Positions 1 to 8,199 are shown, counted from the first letter of the stretch. The stretch is 64,000 nucleotides of DNA from Novosphingobium piscinae (GCF_014230355.1 NZ_JACLAX010000009.1:62001-126000), one strand, 5' to 3'. A program made the numbers and translations. Notes: generated by a model not told the origin, from the sequence alone.

Positions 1-85
1 CCGTGTCCGCCCGGGCCGGGGCGGCGAGGGCAAGGGCCGAAGACGCCATCGCCGCGGCGATGAGCGCAAGCCTGGTGCTGGTCAT
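1..85 (-). CDS. Exported protein, N-terminal fragment
   Basis: Only the first 28 codons lie in the window, and the gene runs off the left edge. The start codon is the complement of CAT at 83-85, with an AGGAGG ribosome site at the complement of 97-102. The peptide begins MTSTRLALIAAAMASSALAL and continues through a hydrophobic stretch to an AxA-type site (PARA before DT), which is a classical Sec signal peptide. The mature protein would therefore be periplasmic or in the outer membrane. Nothing in the visible part identifies the family. Its position next to the ferulate genes makes a porin or receptor possible, but that is speculation. Confidence 0.6.
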   Translation of the reverse strand, partial: MTSTRLALIAAAMASSALALAAPARADT

Positions 86-246
86 GGTTGGTCAATCCTC
101 CTGTCGGGGCCCAATCGTTGCCGGGCCGGACCAGGTGGCTACCGCGTGAGGGCCAGGGTTCCCAATTGGAAGCTCGCGTGACTGTAATCGGCAACATCAA
201 TGAGCCGGGGCGAAGGCGCTGCCGCTCCCGCTCCCGGGCGCGCCGA

Positions 247-711
247 TCAGCCGAGCAGCGCCTGCAGAGCCGGGACCAGATGCGGCCGATGTTGGGCCGG
301 GATCCGTTCGAGCAGGTCGGCCTCAAACTTCTGGGTCACGGCGCGCACCTCGTCCAGCCGCGTGCGGCCGTGCGGTGTCAGCACGATCGCCTGTGACTTG
401 CGGTTGATCGGTACACGGTGAATCAGACCCGCCGTCTCAAGGCGCGCCAACAGCGGCACCATGTTGGCGCGCTGGATCTCCAGCAGTTTTCCGATTTCGG
501 CCGAGGTGAGATCGGTCCGATCGTTGATGAGCAGAAGCACGGTTGCCTCCGAGATGCGCAGTTCATGGGCATTGAGCCGGGTCCCCAGCTCGGCCATCAT
601 GGAGTTGGCAGCGCGCCTCAGGAGGTAGCCTGGAAGGTCGGCCAGCGGATCGACCGCGGACACGGGCAACGCGTCCGCGGAGTGGGTGGAACCTGTCACA
701 AAGTCCGTCAT
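247..711 (-). CDS. ferC: MarR-type repressor of the ferulate operon (FerC)
   Basis: A 154-residue MarR-family regulator. The winged helix-turn-helix spans about residues 50-115, with helix SAEIGKLLEIQR, recognition helix ANMVPLLARLETAG and a wing around NRKSQAIVLTPHG. It is transcribed away from ferBA. In Sphingobium SYK-6 the MarR protein FerC is encoded beside ferBA, represses it, and is released by hydroxycinnamoyl-CoA thioesters. The same gene order here, plus two palindromes in the shared promoter region (737-751 and 761-775), supports the same role and probably autoregulation. The ligand specificity is inferred from context. A different hydroxycinnamate-responsive MarR regulator such as a CouR type cannot be excluded. 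Confidence 0.85.
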   Translation of the reverse strand: MTDFVTGSTHSADALPVSAVDPLADLPGYLLRRAANSMMAELGTRLNAHELRISEATVLLLINDRTDLTSAEIGKLLEIQRANMVPLLARLETAGLIHRVPINRKSQAIVLTPHGRTRLDEVRAVTQKFEADLLERIPAQHRPHLVPALQALLG

Positions 712-736
712 GCTCGCCGTCCTACAGGCTCAGACC

Positions 737-751
737 GCTATTGACTATAGC
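737..751. promoter_or_regulatory. Operator palindrome 1 (probable FerC site)
   Basis: GCTAT-N5-ATAGC is a perfect 5-bp-arm dyad lying over the -35 hexamer TTGACT of the ferB promoter. The same dyad recurs at 761-775, with a centre-to-centre distance of 24 bp. MarR dimers bind short dyads of this kind. Binding by FerC is inferred. Confidence 0.7.
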
Positions 752-768
752 AGAGAGAAAGCTATCCA
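741..768 (+). promoter_or_regulatory. Predicted sigma70-type promoter of ferBA
   Basis: TTGACT at 741-746, a 16-bp spacer and TATCCA at 763-768 form a plausible -35/-10 pair ending about 35 bp before the ferB start at 803. Both hexamers are covered by the operator palindromes, so a bound repressor would block RNA polymerase. The spacer is one base shorter than ideal. Confidence 0.55.
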
Positions 769-775
769 TCATAGC
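761..775. promoter_or_regulatory. Operator palindrome 2 (probable FerC site)
   Basis: GCTAT-N5-ATAGC is the second copy of the dyad at 737-751, and here it covers the -10 region of the ferB promoter. Two identical dyads in an otherwise unrelated 90-bp intergenic region are unlikely to be accidental. Confidence 0.7.
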
Positions 776-802
776 AATTGGATTCGTTTCGTGGGGAGTG
801 CC

Positions 803-1642
803 ATGTCTGAGCGTGCCGAACAGGATACCGTTGCCGTCAAGGTCGAGAACCGCATCGCCTGGGTGTCCTATAACCGACCGGAAAAGCGCAACTGCATGAG
901 CCCCAAGCTCAATCGCCAGATGCTGCGCGTGCTCGAGGAGCTCGAGTTCCGCGAGGATGTTGGCGTGCTGGTGCTGACCGGCGAGGGCGATGCCTTTTCG
1001 GCGGGCATGGACCTGAAGGAATACTTCCGCGAGAACGAGGCGCTGGGGATCGGTGCTATCCGCAAGAGCCAGCGGGAAGCCTACAGCTGGTGGGACCGCT
1101 TGCGCTGGTATGAGAAGCCGACAATCGGCATGATCAACGGCTGGGCCTTCGGTGGCGCCTACGGTCCGCTGCATGCACTCGACATCGTGGTCGCCTCGGA
1201 TGACGCCACCTTCGGTCTCTCGGAGATCAACTGGGGCATCCTGCCGGGCGGCGGCGCGAGCAAGGTGGCGCAGGAGCTTATGCCGTTCCGCAAGGCGATC
1301 TACCATGCCATGATGGGCGAGAACCTGACCGGCAAGCAGGCCGCCGAGCAGGGGCTGGTGACCGAGAGCGTGCCGCACGACCAGCTGCGGGATCGCGTCT
1401 TGGAGATCGCCGAGGTCCTGCTCAAGAAGGATCCGAATGCCCTGCGCGCCACCAAGTGGGCCATGCGCCGGATGAGCGAGATGACCTTCGACAATGCGAT
1501 GGACTACCTGATCCGCGCTCAGGAAGCGCTCAATGGCATGGGCGGCATGGCGGCGCGCAAGGAGGCGACCAAGCAGTTCCTCGACGACAAGACCTTCAAG
1601 CCCGGGCTTGGCGCGTTCGACGCCACCAAGGTGGCTCGCTAG
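803..1642 (+). CDS. ferB: Feruloyl-CoA hydratase/lyase (FerB)
   Basis: A 279-residue crotonase-fold enzyme. It hydrates hydroxycinnamoyl-CoA (feruloyl-, caffeoyl-, coumaroyl-CoA) and cleaves it by a retro-aldol reaction to the aromatic aldehyde (vanillin from ferulate) and acetyl-CoA. The oxyanion-hole segments are AFSAGMDLKEY (about 64-74) and WAFGGAYGP (about 114-122). Glu141 in GLSEINWGILPGG and Tyr235 in AMDYLIRAQE match the residues known to be needed in hydroxycinnamoyl-CoA hydratase-lyases and separate it from ordinary enoyl-CoA hydratases. The ATG at 803 follows GGGGAG. A longer reading from 686 would run through the promoter and is rejected. It is followed 22 bp later by ferA. Confidence 0.92.
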   Translation: MSERAEQDTVAVKVENRIAWVSYNRPEKRNCMSPKLNRQMLRVLEELEFREDVGVLVLTGEGDAFSAGMDLKEYFRENEALGIGAIRKSQREAYSWWDRLRWYEKPTIGMINGWAFGGAYGPLHALDIVVASDDATFGLSEINWGILPGGGASKVAQELMPFRKAIYHAMMGENLTGKQAAEQGLVTESVPHDQLRDRVLEIAEVLLKKDPNALRATKWAMRRMSEMTFDNAMDYLIRAQEALNGMGGMAARKEATKQFLDDKTFKPGLGAFDATKVAR

Positions 1643-1664
1643 GTCGGCGCGGGGAGAGGGCAAC

Positions 1665-3782
1665 ATGGCGGGCAAGCTTGCAGCGGAACAGATCGCACGG
1701 CTGCTGCGACCGGGCTCGGTCGCAGTGGTCGGGGCGAGCGACAAGCCCGGAGCGCTGGGTGCTTCGGTGATCGGGAACCTCGATCGCAACGGCTTTGCCG
1801 GGACGGTCTATCCGATCAACCCCAACCGGGAGGCGATCGGTGAGCGCCCTTGTCTGCCTTCGGTCGAGGCCTTGCCCGAGGGGGTCGACGTGGCTGTGCT
1901 GGCGATCCCGCAACCAGCCGTGCTTGATGCCGTGCGCGGACTGGCAGCGCGGGGCTGCGGTGCGGCGATCGTGTTTTCCGCTGGGTTCGCCGAGGGGGGC
2001 GAGGAGGGCCTGGCGCAACAGGCCGAGATCGCCCGGATCGCCGCGGCGGCAGGGATGGTGATCGAAGGTCCCAATTGTCTCGGCATGGTCAACCATGTCG
2101 ACGGCATCCCCCTGACCTTCGTCGAGACGCAGTGTGTTGCGCCCGCCGGGCGGCGGGCTGTCGGGATCGTCTCGCAATCAGGCGCCATGGCGGCCGTCCT
2201 GGCGACCACGCTGCAGGCGCGCGAGGTTGCCGTCAGCTACTCGATCTCGACCGGGAATGAGGCTGGCTCCTCGGTCGAGGACTATGTGGATTGGCTGGTC
2301 GACGAGCCGAACACGGCTGTCGTCGCGATGATCGTCGAGCAGTTCCGCCACCCGCGGCGCTTCCTTGCGGCGGCGGCGCGGGCTCTCGCGGCGGGCAAGC
2401 CGATCGTGCTGTTGCACCCCGGCAAGTCGAGCGCCGCTCGGGAGAGCGCTGCCACCCATACCGGGGCGATGGCTGGCGATTACCAGTTGATGCGAGCCAA
2501 GGTGGAGCGCGCTGGCGTTGTCTTCGCCGAGACGCTGGAGGAGCTGGGCGACATCGCCGAGATCCTCGTGCGCTGCGCGCCACTGACCCGGCCCGAAGTG
2601 GCGGTGCTGGGCGAATCCGGGGCGTTCAAGGCCCTGACGCTGGATCTGGCTGAGGAGCTGGCCCTGCCGCTGGCTGCGCTGGCCGATGCCGACAGTCCGG
2701 CGCTGCGCGAGGCGCTGCCGCCGTTCGTGCCGGTCAGCAATCCGCTCGACATCACCGCCCAGGGCCTGAGCCAGCCGGCGATCTATACCCGGTCGCTGAT
2801 CGCGCTGCGCGACGATGCGCGGGTTGGCGGAATCGTCTGCGGGATCATCCAGGGCGATCCGGTGACCAGCGCGATCAAGGTGCCCGCCATTCTTGCAGCA
2901 CTTGACGAGCGGCCGATGGGCAAGCCGATGATTTTCGCCGGTCTTGATGAGGGCGCCGACATACCCGCGCGGTTCATCTCCGAGTTGCGGGCGCGCGACG
3001 TGCCGTGGTTTCCGACCACGGAACGCGCCTTCCGTGCACTCGCGCGGCTCGGTACGCGGTTTGGGCGCGATCTGGCCGATCACCGTCCGGTCCCGACCGC
3101 GCTGCCGGGGCTGGGGGATCATCTTGGGGTCATTCCCGAGTACCGCGCCAAGGCACTGCTCGGTCCGCAGGGTGTTCCATTCCCGGCCGGACGGTTTGCC
3201 GCTTCGGCGGACGAGGCCGCCGCGGCAGCCGAGGCGCTTGGCTTCCCGGTGGCGATGAAGGCCCAGGCGGCCGCCCTCAGCCACAAGAGCGACGCCGGCG
3301 GGGTGATCCTGAACCTGACCGACGCCGCAGCCGTGCGTGCCGCCTGGACCAAGATGCACGCCAGCGTGGCGGCCTACGACGCCACGATCAGGCTCGACGG
3401 CGTGCTGATCGAGGCGATGGGTGCTCGCGGGGTCGAGATGATCGTCGGCGCGCGCAACGATCCCGAATGGGGACCCGTCGTGCTGGCCGGCTTCGGCGGT
3501 GTGACCGCCGAAATCCTGCACGATGTAAGGCTGATCACTCCTGACCTCGACGAGGCGCAGATCATCGCCGAACTGGGCAAGCTGAAAAGCGCACCGCTCT
3601 TGCATGGCTACCGTGGTGCTCCGGCCCTCGATGTGCCAGCTCTGGCCCGGCTGATCCGCACGGTCAGCGCGGTCCTGCTGGCCGAGCCCGGTCTGCGCGA
3701 GCTCGATCTCAACCCGGTCATCCTTCATCCGGCGGGACAGGGCGTGGTCGCGCTCGATGCCTTGATCCTGGCTGGCGGATAG
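1665..3782 (+). CDS. ferA: Feruloyl-CoA synthetase, NDP-forming (FerA)
   Basis: A 705-residue acyl-CoA synthetase of the NDP-forming superfamily (acetate-CoA ligase and succinyl-CoA synthetase relatives), not the AMP-forming ANL type used by Pseudomonas Fcs. In order it has a CoA-binding Rossmann domain (LLRPGSVAVVGASDKPG, about 13-29), succinyl-CoA-ligase-like domains with the expected phosphohistidine at His265 in the THTGAMAG motif, and a C-terminal ATP-grasp domain (SHKSDAGGVIL). It should activate ferulate and related hydroxycinnamates with ATP and CoA for FerB. The ATG at 1665 is preceded by GGGGAGAGGG, and upstream in-frame codons lie inside ferB. SYK-6 FerA is of this class by family knowledge. 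Substrate range is inferred from neighbours. Confidence 0.88.
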   Translation: MAGKLAAEQIARLLRPGSVAVVGASDKPGALGASVIGNLDRNGFAGTVYPINPNREAIGERPCLPSVEALPEGVDVAVLAIPQPAVLDAVRGLAARGCGAAIVFSAGFAEGGEEGLAQQAEIARIAAAAGMVIEGPNCLGMVNHVDGIPLTFVETQCVAPAGRRAVGIVSQSGAMAAVLATTLQAREVAVSYSISTGNEAGSSVEDYVDWLVDEPNTAVVAMIVEQFRHPRRFLAAAARALAAGKPIVLLHPGKSSAARESAATHTGAMAGDYQLMRAKVERAGVVFAETLEELGDIAEILVRCAPLTRPEVAVLGESGAFKALTLDLAEELALPLAALADADSPALREALPPFVPVSNPLDITAQGLSQPAIYTRSLIALRDDARVGGIVCGIIQGDPVTSAIKVPAILAALDERPMGKPMIFAGLDEGADIPARFISELRARDVPWFPTTERAFRALARLGTRFGRDLADHRPVPTALPGLGDHLGVIPEYRAKALLGPQGVPFPAGRFAASADEAAAAAEALGFPVAMKAQAAALSHKSDAGGVILNLTDAAAVRAAWTKMHASVAAYDATIRLDGVLIEAMGARGVEMIVGARNDPEWGPVVLAGFGGVTAEILHDVRLITPDLDEAQIIAELGKLKSAPLLHGYRGAPALDVPALARLIRTVSAVLLAEPGLRELDLNPVILHPAGQGVVALDALILAGG

Positions 3783-3837
3783 GTCGAAAAGACACGAATC
3801 ACGGCACAAGCCGGGTTCAACACGGCGGGAGAGTGGA

Positions 3838-5175
3838 ATGGTCGAAGCAAGGGACGGGGCAGGGGCGGTCGCTGGTGATCCGCGGCGGCGGCTCGCCCAG
3901 GCGCCGATGACCTGGCAGCAGATCGTCGCGATCGCGATGTGCGTGCTGCTCAATGCGCTCGACGGGTTCGACGTCCTGTCGATCAGCTTCGCATCGCCGG
4001 GCATTTCGAAGGAATGGGGGATCGATCGCGCTGCGCTGGGCGTGGTCCTGTCGATGGAGCTGATCGGCATGATGGTGGGCTCGGTTCTGCTGGGCCAGCT
4101 GGCCGACCGCGTGGGGCGCCGACCGACGGTGCTCGCCTGTCTCGTGATCATGGCTTCGGGGATGGTGGCGACCACCCAGGTCGGCTCGATCGAGGCCCTC
4201 GCGGCGACCCGCCTGTTCACCGGCCTCGGGATCGGCGGCATGCTGGCCGTCATCAATGCCCTGGCCGCGGAATTCGCCAGCGATCGGGCGCGCGGTGCGG
4301 CTGTCGCGATCATGGCAGCGGGCTATCCCGTGGGGGGCATTGCCGGTGGTGCGATCGCCAGTGGCCTGCTCGCCCAGGGGGACTGGCGCGACGTCTTCTG
4401 GCTCGGTGCGGGGCTTACTGCCCTGTTCCTGCCGCTCGTGCCGCTGTTCGTGCCGGAACCCGTCAGTTCCCTGCTGCAGCGCAGGGGCCCCGAGACTCTG
4501 CAGAAGGTCAACCGCAGCCTGGTCGCGCTGGGTCACTCCCCGACCGACCAGCTCCCGCCGGTCGATCCCATTGTGCGCTCGAGTTCGATCTTCGAGCTCT
4601 TCCGCGGCGGCATGGCCCTGACCACGGTACTGCTGACCGTGATCTACTTCAGCCAGTTGCTGACCTTCTACTTCGTGCTCAAATGGTCCCCCAAGATCGT
4701 GTCGGACATGGGCTTTGCCCCCTCGTCGGCCGGCAGCGTGCTGGTCTGGGGCAATGTCGGCGGGCTCGTCGGCAGCTTGCTCTACAGCGCCCTGTCTGTT
4801 CGCATGCCGATCCGCAGCCTGATTGCCGGCTTCATGCTGGCGTCTTGCGCCGCGGTTGCCCTGTTCGGGCACAGCCCGGCCAATCTCGGCATGCTGGCCC
4901 TTGCCGCGGCGACTGCCCAGTTCTGCGCCAACGGCGTGATCGTCGGGCTCTATGGTCTGGTCGCAAGCAGCTTCCCGACCGCGAACCGGGCGGGTGGAAC
5001 CGGCTTCGTCATCGGGCTTGGCCGCGGTGGTGCGGCGCTCAGCCCGATGGTTGGCGGCTATCTGTTCAAGGCGGGCTATTCGCTTCCCATGGTCTCGGCG
5101 ATCATGGCCGGCGGCTCGCTCGTCGCACTCGCCGCACTGTTGATCCTACCCCGAAGAACGGCTGAAAGCTGCTGA
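3838..5175 (+). CDS. MFS transporter, aromatic acid:H+ symporter type
   Basis: A 445-residue major facilitator protein with about 12 hydrophobic segments. The first membrane helix carries LNALDGFDVLSISFASPGI, and the DGFD motif is typical of the aromatic acid:proton symporter (AAHS) family such as PcaK and BenK. The loop between helices 2 and 3 has GQLADRVGRRP. It lies 55 bp after ferA in the same direction, so it probably brings in ferulate or another lignin-derived aromatic acid. The substrate is inferred. A later start at 3910 (MTWQQ) would remove a hydrophilic 24-residue leader and is an alternative, but GGGAGAG lies at a good distance before the 3838 start. Confidence 0.85.
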   Translation: MVEARDGAGAVAGDPRRRLAQAPMTWQQIVAIAMCVLLNALDGFDVLSISFASPGISKEWGIDRAALGVVLSMELIGMMVGSVLLGQLADRVGRRPTVLACLVIMASGMVATTQVGSIEALAATRLFTGLGIGGMLAVINALAAEFASDRARGAAVAIMAAGYPVGGIAGGAIASGLLAQGDWRDVFWLGAGLTALFLPLVPLFVPEPVSSLLQRRGPETLQKVNRSLVALGHSPTDQLPPVDPIVRSSSIFELFRGGMALTTVLLTVIYFSQLLTFYFVLKWSPKIVSDMGFAPSSAGSVLVWGNVGGLVGSLLYSALSVRMPIRSLIAGFMLASCAAVALFGHSPANLGMLALAAATAQFCANGVIVGLYGLVASSFPTANRAGGTGFVIGLGRGGAALSPMVGGYLFKAGYSLPMVSAIMAGGSLVALAALLILPRRTAESC

Positions 5176-5227
5176 TTTCTTTTGATTGTTTTGCCTTTTT
5201 TGACCCCTGCCGAGCATGGAGAGAGCC

Positions 5228-6625
5228 ATGGAATTCACCCGCATCAATCCGATCACTGGCGAGCCTGCATCCTCTGCCCCCGCGCTGAAGAGCGCCGACA
5301 TTCCTGCGATTGCCGCGCGGGCCGGAGCAGCGCAGCCGGCCTGGGCGGCGCAGGGCCCGAATGCCCGGCGCGCGGTGCTGATGAAGGCGGCTGACGCGCT
5401 GATGGCACGCAAGGATGCGTTCGTTGCAGCCATGATGGCCGAGACCGGCTCGACCGCGGGCTGGGCCATGTTCAACCTCGGGCTCGCTGCGGGGATGGTG
5501 CGCGAGGCAGCGGCAATCACGACGCAGATCGCCGGCGAGGTGATCCCTTCGGACAAGCCCGGTTGCCTGTCGATGGCGCTGAAGGAGCCGGTTGGCGTGA
5601 TCCTCGGCATTGCTCCGTGGAATGCTCCGATCATCCTCGGGGTGCGGGCGATCGCGGTGCCGCTCGCCTGCGGTAACAGCGTGATCCTCAAGGCGAGCGA
5701 GACCTGCCCGCGGACCCACGCCCTGATCATCGAGGCTTTCGCCGAGGCGGGCTTCCCCGAAGGCGTGGTCAACGTGGTGACCAATGCGCCCGAGGACGCC
5801 GGCGAGGTGGTCGGTGCGCTGATCGATGCGCCCGAGGTGAAGCGGATCAACTTCACCGGTTCGACCGCGGTCGGGCGGATCATCGCCAAGCGCGCGGCCG
5901 AGCATCTCAAGCCCTGCCTGCTCGAGCTGGGCGGCAAGGCGCCTTTGCTTGTGCTCGAGGACGCGGACCTGGACGAGGCGGTCAAGGCGGCGGCCTTCGG
6001 GGCCTTCATGAACCAGGGCCAGATCTGCATGAGCACCGAGCGGATCATCGTGGTCGAGGCCGTGGCCGACGCCTTTATCGAGAAGTTCGCCGCCAAGGCC
6101 CGGGCCCTGCCGGCAGGTGACCCGCGCGAGGGGACGACCCCGCTGGGCGCGGTGATCGATCAGAAGACCGTCACTCACGTCAACGCGCTGATCGATGATG
6201 CCGTGGCGAAGGGCGCGCAGATCGTCGCCGGGGCCAAGGGCGAAAGCGTGATCATGGGGGCGACCGTGGTGGCGGGCGTGACTGCCGAGATGAACCTCTA
6301 CCGCGACGAGAGCTTCGGTCCGGTGGTCGGGGTGATCCGCGCCCGCGACACCGAGCATGCGATCGAACTGGCCAATGACAGCGAATACGGCCTGTCCGCC
6401 GCGGTCTTCACGCGTGACACGGCCAGGGGCTTGGCCGTGGCGCGGCGGATCAAGTCGGGCATCTGCCACGTCAACGGGCCGACCGTGCACGATGAGGCGC
6501 AGATGCCCTTCGGCGGGGTCGGCTCCTCGGGCTACGGTCGCTTCGGCGGACGTCAGGGCATCGACAGCTTCACCGAGACGCGCTGGATAACCATCGAGAC
6601 CCAGCCCGGCCACTTCCCGATCTGA
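5228..6625 (+). CDS. Aldehyde dehydrogenase, probable vanillin dehydrogenase
   Basis: A 465-residue NAD(P)-dependent aldehyde dehydrogenase. The catalytic cysteine is Cys267 in NQGQICMST and the general base is Glu233 in LLELGGKAP. NFTGSTAVG (about 208-216) lies in the cofactor domain and PWNAP (130-134) carries the conserved Asn. GQICMS around the cysteine is typical of the benzaldehyde, vanillin and salicylaldehyde group. Following ferB, which makes vanillin, it would oxidise vanillin to vanillate, equivalent to LigV/Vdh. The start at 5228 is preferred because GGAGAGAG lies just before it, whereas the ATG at 5216 has no ribosome site. The exact aldehyde cannot be read from the sequence. Confidence 0.85.
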   Translation: MEFTRINPITGEPASSAPALKSADIPAIAARAGAAQPAWAAQGPNARRAVLMKAADALMARKDAFVAAMMAETGSTAGWAMFNLGLAAGMVREAAAITTQIAGEVIPSDKPGCLSMALKEPVGVILGIAPWNAPIILGVRAIAVPLACGNSVILKASETCPRTHALIIEAFAEAGFPEGVVNVVTNAPEDAGEVVGALIDAPEVKRINFTGSTAVGRIIAKRAAEHLKPCLLELGGKAPLLVLEDADLDEAVKAAAFGAFMNQGQICMSTERIIVVEAVADAFIEKFAAKARALPAGDPREGTTPLGAVIDQKTVTHVNALIDDAVAKGAQIVAGAKGESVIMGATVVAGVTAEMNLYRDESFGPVVGVIRARDTEHAIELANDSEYGLSAAVFTRDTARGLAVARRIKSGICHVNGPTVHDEAQMPFGGVGSSGYGRFGGRQGIDSFTETRWITIETQPGHFPI

Positions 6626-6639
6626 TGGGAGACGACACC

Positions 6640-7170
6640 ATGACCATGCGCACCGCCTTGGCCACCGCTGCCGCCTCCGTCCTGGCCGGGCCGGCCGGGG
6701 CTGGACCGGCGGCACCGGCGCCGACGCTCGAGTATGCCTTCACGGTGACGGCGGAAGTGGCTCCCGCGATCGAGCAAGGGACAGTCGATGGCGGGCGCAA
6801 GCGTTTCATCGCGATCACCGGCGGCAAGGTCGAAGGGCCGATGATGAGCGGCTCCGTCCTTCCTGGCGGAGGGGATTGGCAGGTGATCGAGGCCAATGGG
6901 GTGACCCGGGTCGAAGCGCGGTACTTTCTGCGCACGGTCAATGGCACGGTTGTCGAGGTGACCAACCCCGGTGTGCGGGTGGCCAGTCCCGAGGTGATCG
7001 AGCGCTTGTCCCGGGGCGAGGTGGTTGATCCCTCGCTCTACTATTTTCGCACGACGCCGAACTTCAAGGTCGCCGATGGACCTTACGACTGGCTGCGCCG
7101 GCATGCCTTCGTCGCGCGGGGGGTGCGCCAGCCCGACAAGGTGCTGATCGACTTTTACGTGGTGAAATAG
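6640..7170 (+). CDS. Exported DUF3237-family protein
   Basis: About 176 residues. The N-terminus MTMRTALATAAASVLAGPAG is a short signal peptide. The rest matches the DUF3237 pattern from memory: a beta-rich fold with GGKVEGPMMSGSVLPGGGDW, RVEARYFLRT, and a C-terminal end with YFRTTPNFKVADGPYDWL. No catalytic residues can be assigned, and the family has no established function. GGGAG at 6627-6631 favours the ATG at 6640. An ATG at 6625 overlaps the dehydrogenase stop (TGATG). Close spacing suggests co-transcription with the aldehyde dehydrogenase, and therefore a side role in aromatic metabolism, which is inference only. Confidence 0.75.
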   Translation: MTMRTALATAAASVLAGPAGAGPAAPAPTLEYAFTVTAEVAPAIEQGTVDGGRKRFIAITGGKVEGPMMSGSVLPGGGDWQVIEANGVTRVEARYFLRTVNGTVVEVTNPGVRVASPEVIERLSRGEVVDPSLYYFRTTPNFKVADGPYDWLRRHAFVARGVRQPDKVLIDFYVVK

Positions 7171-7258
7171 GGCGATCGCGTCCCGAGCACGCCAAACGCC
7201 CCGCCGCCGGGCGAGGGGGTTGCGCGTGCCGGACGCCGGCCGCGTGGTCGCTCCCGAA

Positions 7259-7284
7259 GGGCGGCCCCCTTGCGGGAGCCGCCC
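7259..7284. terminator. GC-rich hairpin between convergent genes
   Basis: GGGCGGC (7259-7265) pairs with GCCGCCC (7278-7284) around a C/G-rich loop that can pair further. It sits 18 bp beyond the flagellin stop and about 90 bp beyond the DUF3237 stop, where a shared terminator would be expected. There is no clear T-tract on either strand, so confidence is low. Confidence 0.35.
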
Positions 7285-7301
7285 CCACCGGGGAGGGTGA
7301 C

Positions 7302-8126
7302 TTACTTCAGCAGCGAGAGGACGTTCTGCTGGGCCTGGTTCGCCTGGGCAATCATCGCGGTCGATGCCTGCGACAGGATCTGGGCCTTGGCCAGCTTGGT
7401 CGTCTCCACCGAATAATCGGTATCTTCGATCCGCGACTTCGCGTCCGACAGGTTCGCGATGTTGCTGGTGAGGTTGTTCACTGCGGATTCGAGTCGGTTC
7501 TGCCCGCCACCGAGCGAGGCGCGGGCCGCGTTCACATCCGACAGGGCGAGATCGACGTTGCCCATGGTAGTCGAGGCCGCCGTCGCGCTGGTGACATCCA
7601 GCGCTGTTGCGCTGATGTTGGTGCCATCGATCGCGGTTGAGGTGAGGGTGACCACCTGGGCGGCATCGGCACCGGTCTGGATGTCAATGCTGACATCGGT
7701 GCCGACCGTGGTGCTGAACAGCGTGATCCCGTTGAACTTGGTGTTGGTCAGCACGTCGGCGACCTGCTGGGTGAGGTTCGAGACTTCCGACTGCATCGCC
7801 GCGCGATCCGAGTTCTGGAAGGTTCCCGAGGCGCCCTGGACCGCGAGTTCGCGGATGCGCTGCAGCATGTTCGCCACTTCGGCCAGCGCGCCTTCAGCCG
7901 TCTGCGCCAGCGAGATGCCGTCGTTCGCGTTGCGGATACCCTGGGCCATGCCGCGGGTCTGTGCCGTCATGCTCGTCGCGATGGCCAGGCCAGCCGCGTC
8001 GTCCTTGGCACTGTTGATGCGCTTGCCCGTCGACAGGCGTTCCATCGCCGATCCGAGCATCTTGTCAGCCGCAATGGACGCGTTCGAGGCGCGCAGCGCA
8101 CTGATGTTCGTGTTAATAACCGCCAT
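7302..8126 (-). CDS. Flagellin
   Basis: A 274-residue flagellin. The N-terminal D0/D1 region begins MAVINTNISALRASNAS and contains LSTGKRINSAKDDAAGLAIA. The C-terminal D1/D0 region has NLSDAKSRIEDTDYSVETTKLAKAQI in outline and ends AQQNVLSLLK. The central variable domain is short (about residues 140-195) and rich in Thr and Ala. The start at 8126 follows GGGAG and gives the canonical flagellin N-terminus, while the longer frame adds a non-homologous tail. No other flagellar gene is near, so it is a solitary filament gene whose basal-body genes must lie elsewhere. A weak sigma54-like element lies upstream (8185-8199). Confidence 0.95.
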   Translation of the reverse strand: MAVINTNISALRASNASIAADKMLGSAMERLSTGKRINSAKDDAAGLAIATSMTAQTRGMAQGIRNANDGISLAQTAEGALAEVANMLQRIRELAVQGASGTFQNSDRAAMQSEVSNLTQQVADVLTNTKFNGITLFSTTVGTDVSIDIQTGADAAQVVTLTSTAIDGTNISATALDVTSATAASTTMGNVDLALSDVNAARASLGGGQNRLESAVNNLTSNIANLSDAKSRIEDTDYSVETTKLAKAQILSQASTAMIAQANQAQQNVLSLLK

Positions 8127-8184
8127 AGGTTGCTCCCGGTGTTGATCAGGGCCATGACGACCCGCCAATGATCACAATCCAAGA

Positions 8185-8199
8185 GCGGCACCGGTCCCA
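8185..8199 (-). promoter_or_regulatory. Possible sigma54-type -24/-12 element for flagellin
   Basis: On the minus strand TGG (8199-8197), a 10-nt gap after the GG, and GC (8186-8185) give the GG-N10-GC spacing of RpoN promoters. The element lies about 60 bp before the flagellin start. Flanking bases match the consensus poorly. Late flagellar promoters in Caulobacter use sigma54, which is the only reason for listing it. Confidence 0.25.

Noticed and set aside
2178-4313. A 711-codon open frame on the minus strand opposite ferA and the MFS gene
   Set aside because: It is antisense to two well-supported genes, has no family motifs and an Arg/His/Asp-rich composition typical of high-GC shadow frames.
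5140-5227. Terminator between the MFS and dehydrogenase genes
   Set aside because: There is a T-rich stretch but no stable stem before it, and the dehydrogenase appears to belong to the same transcript.
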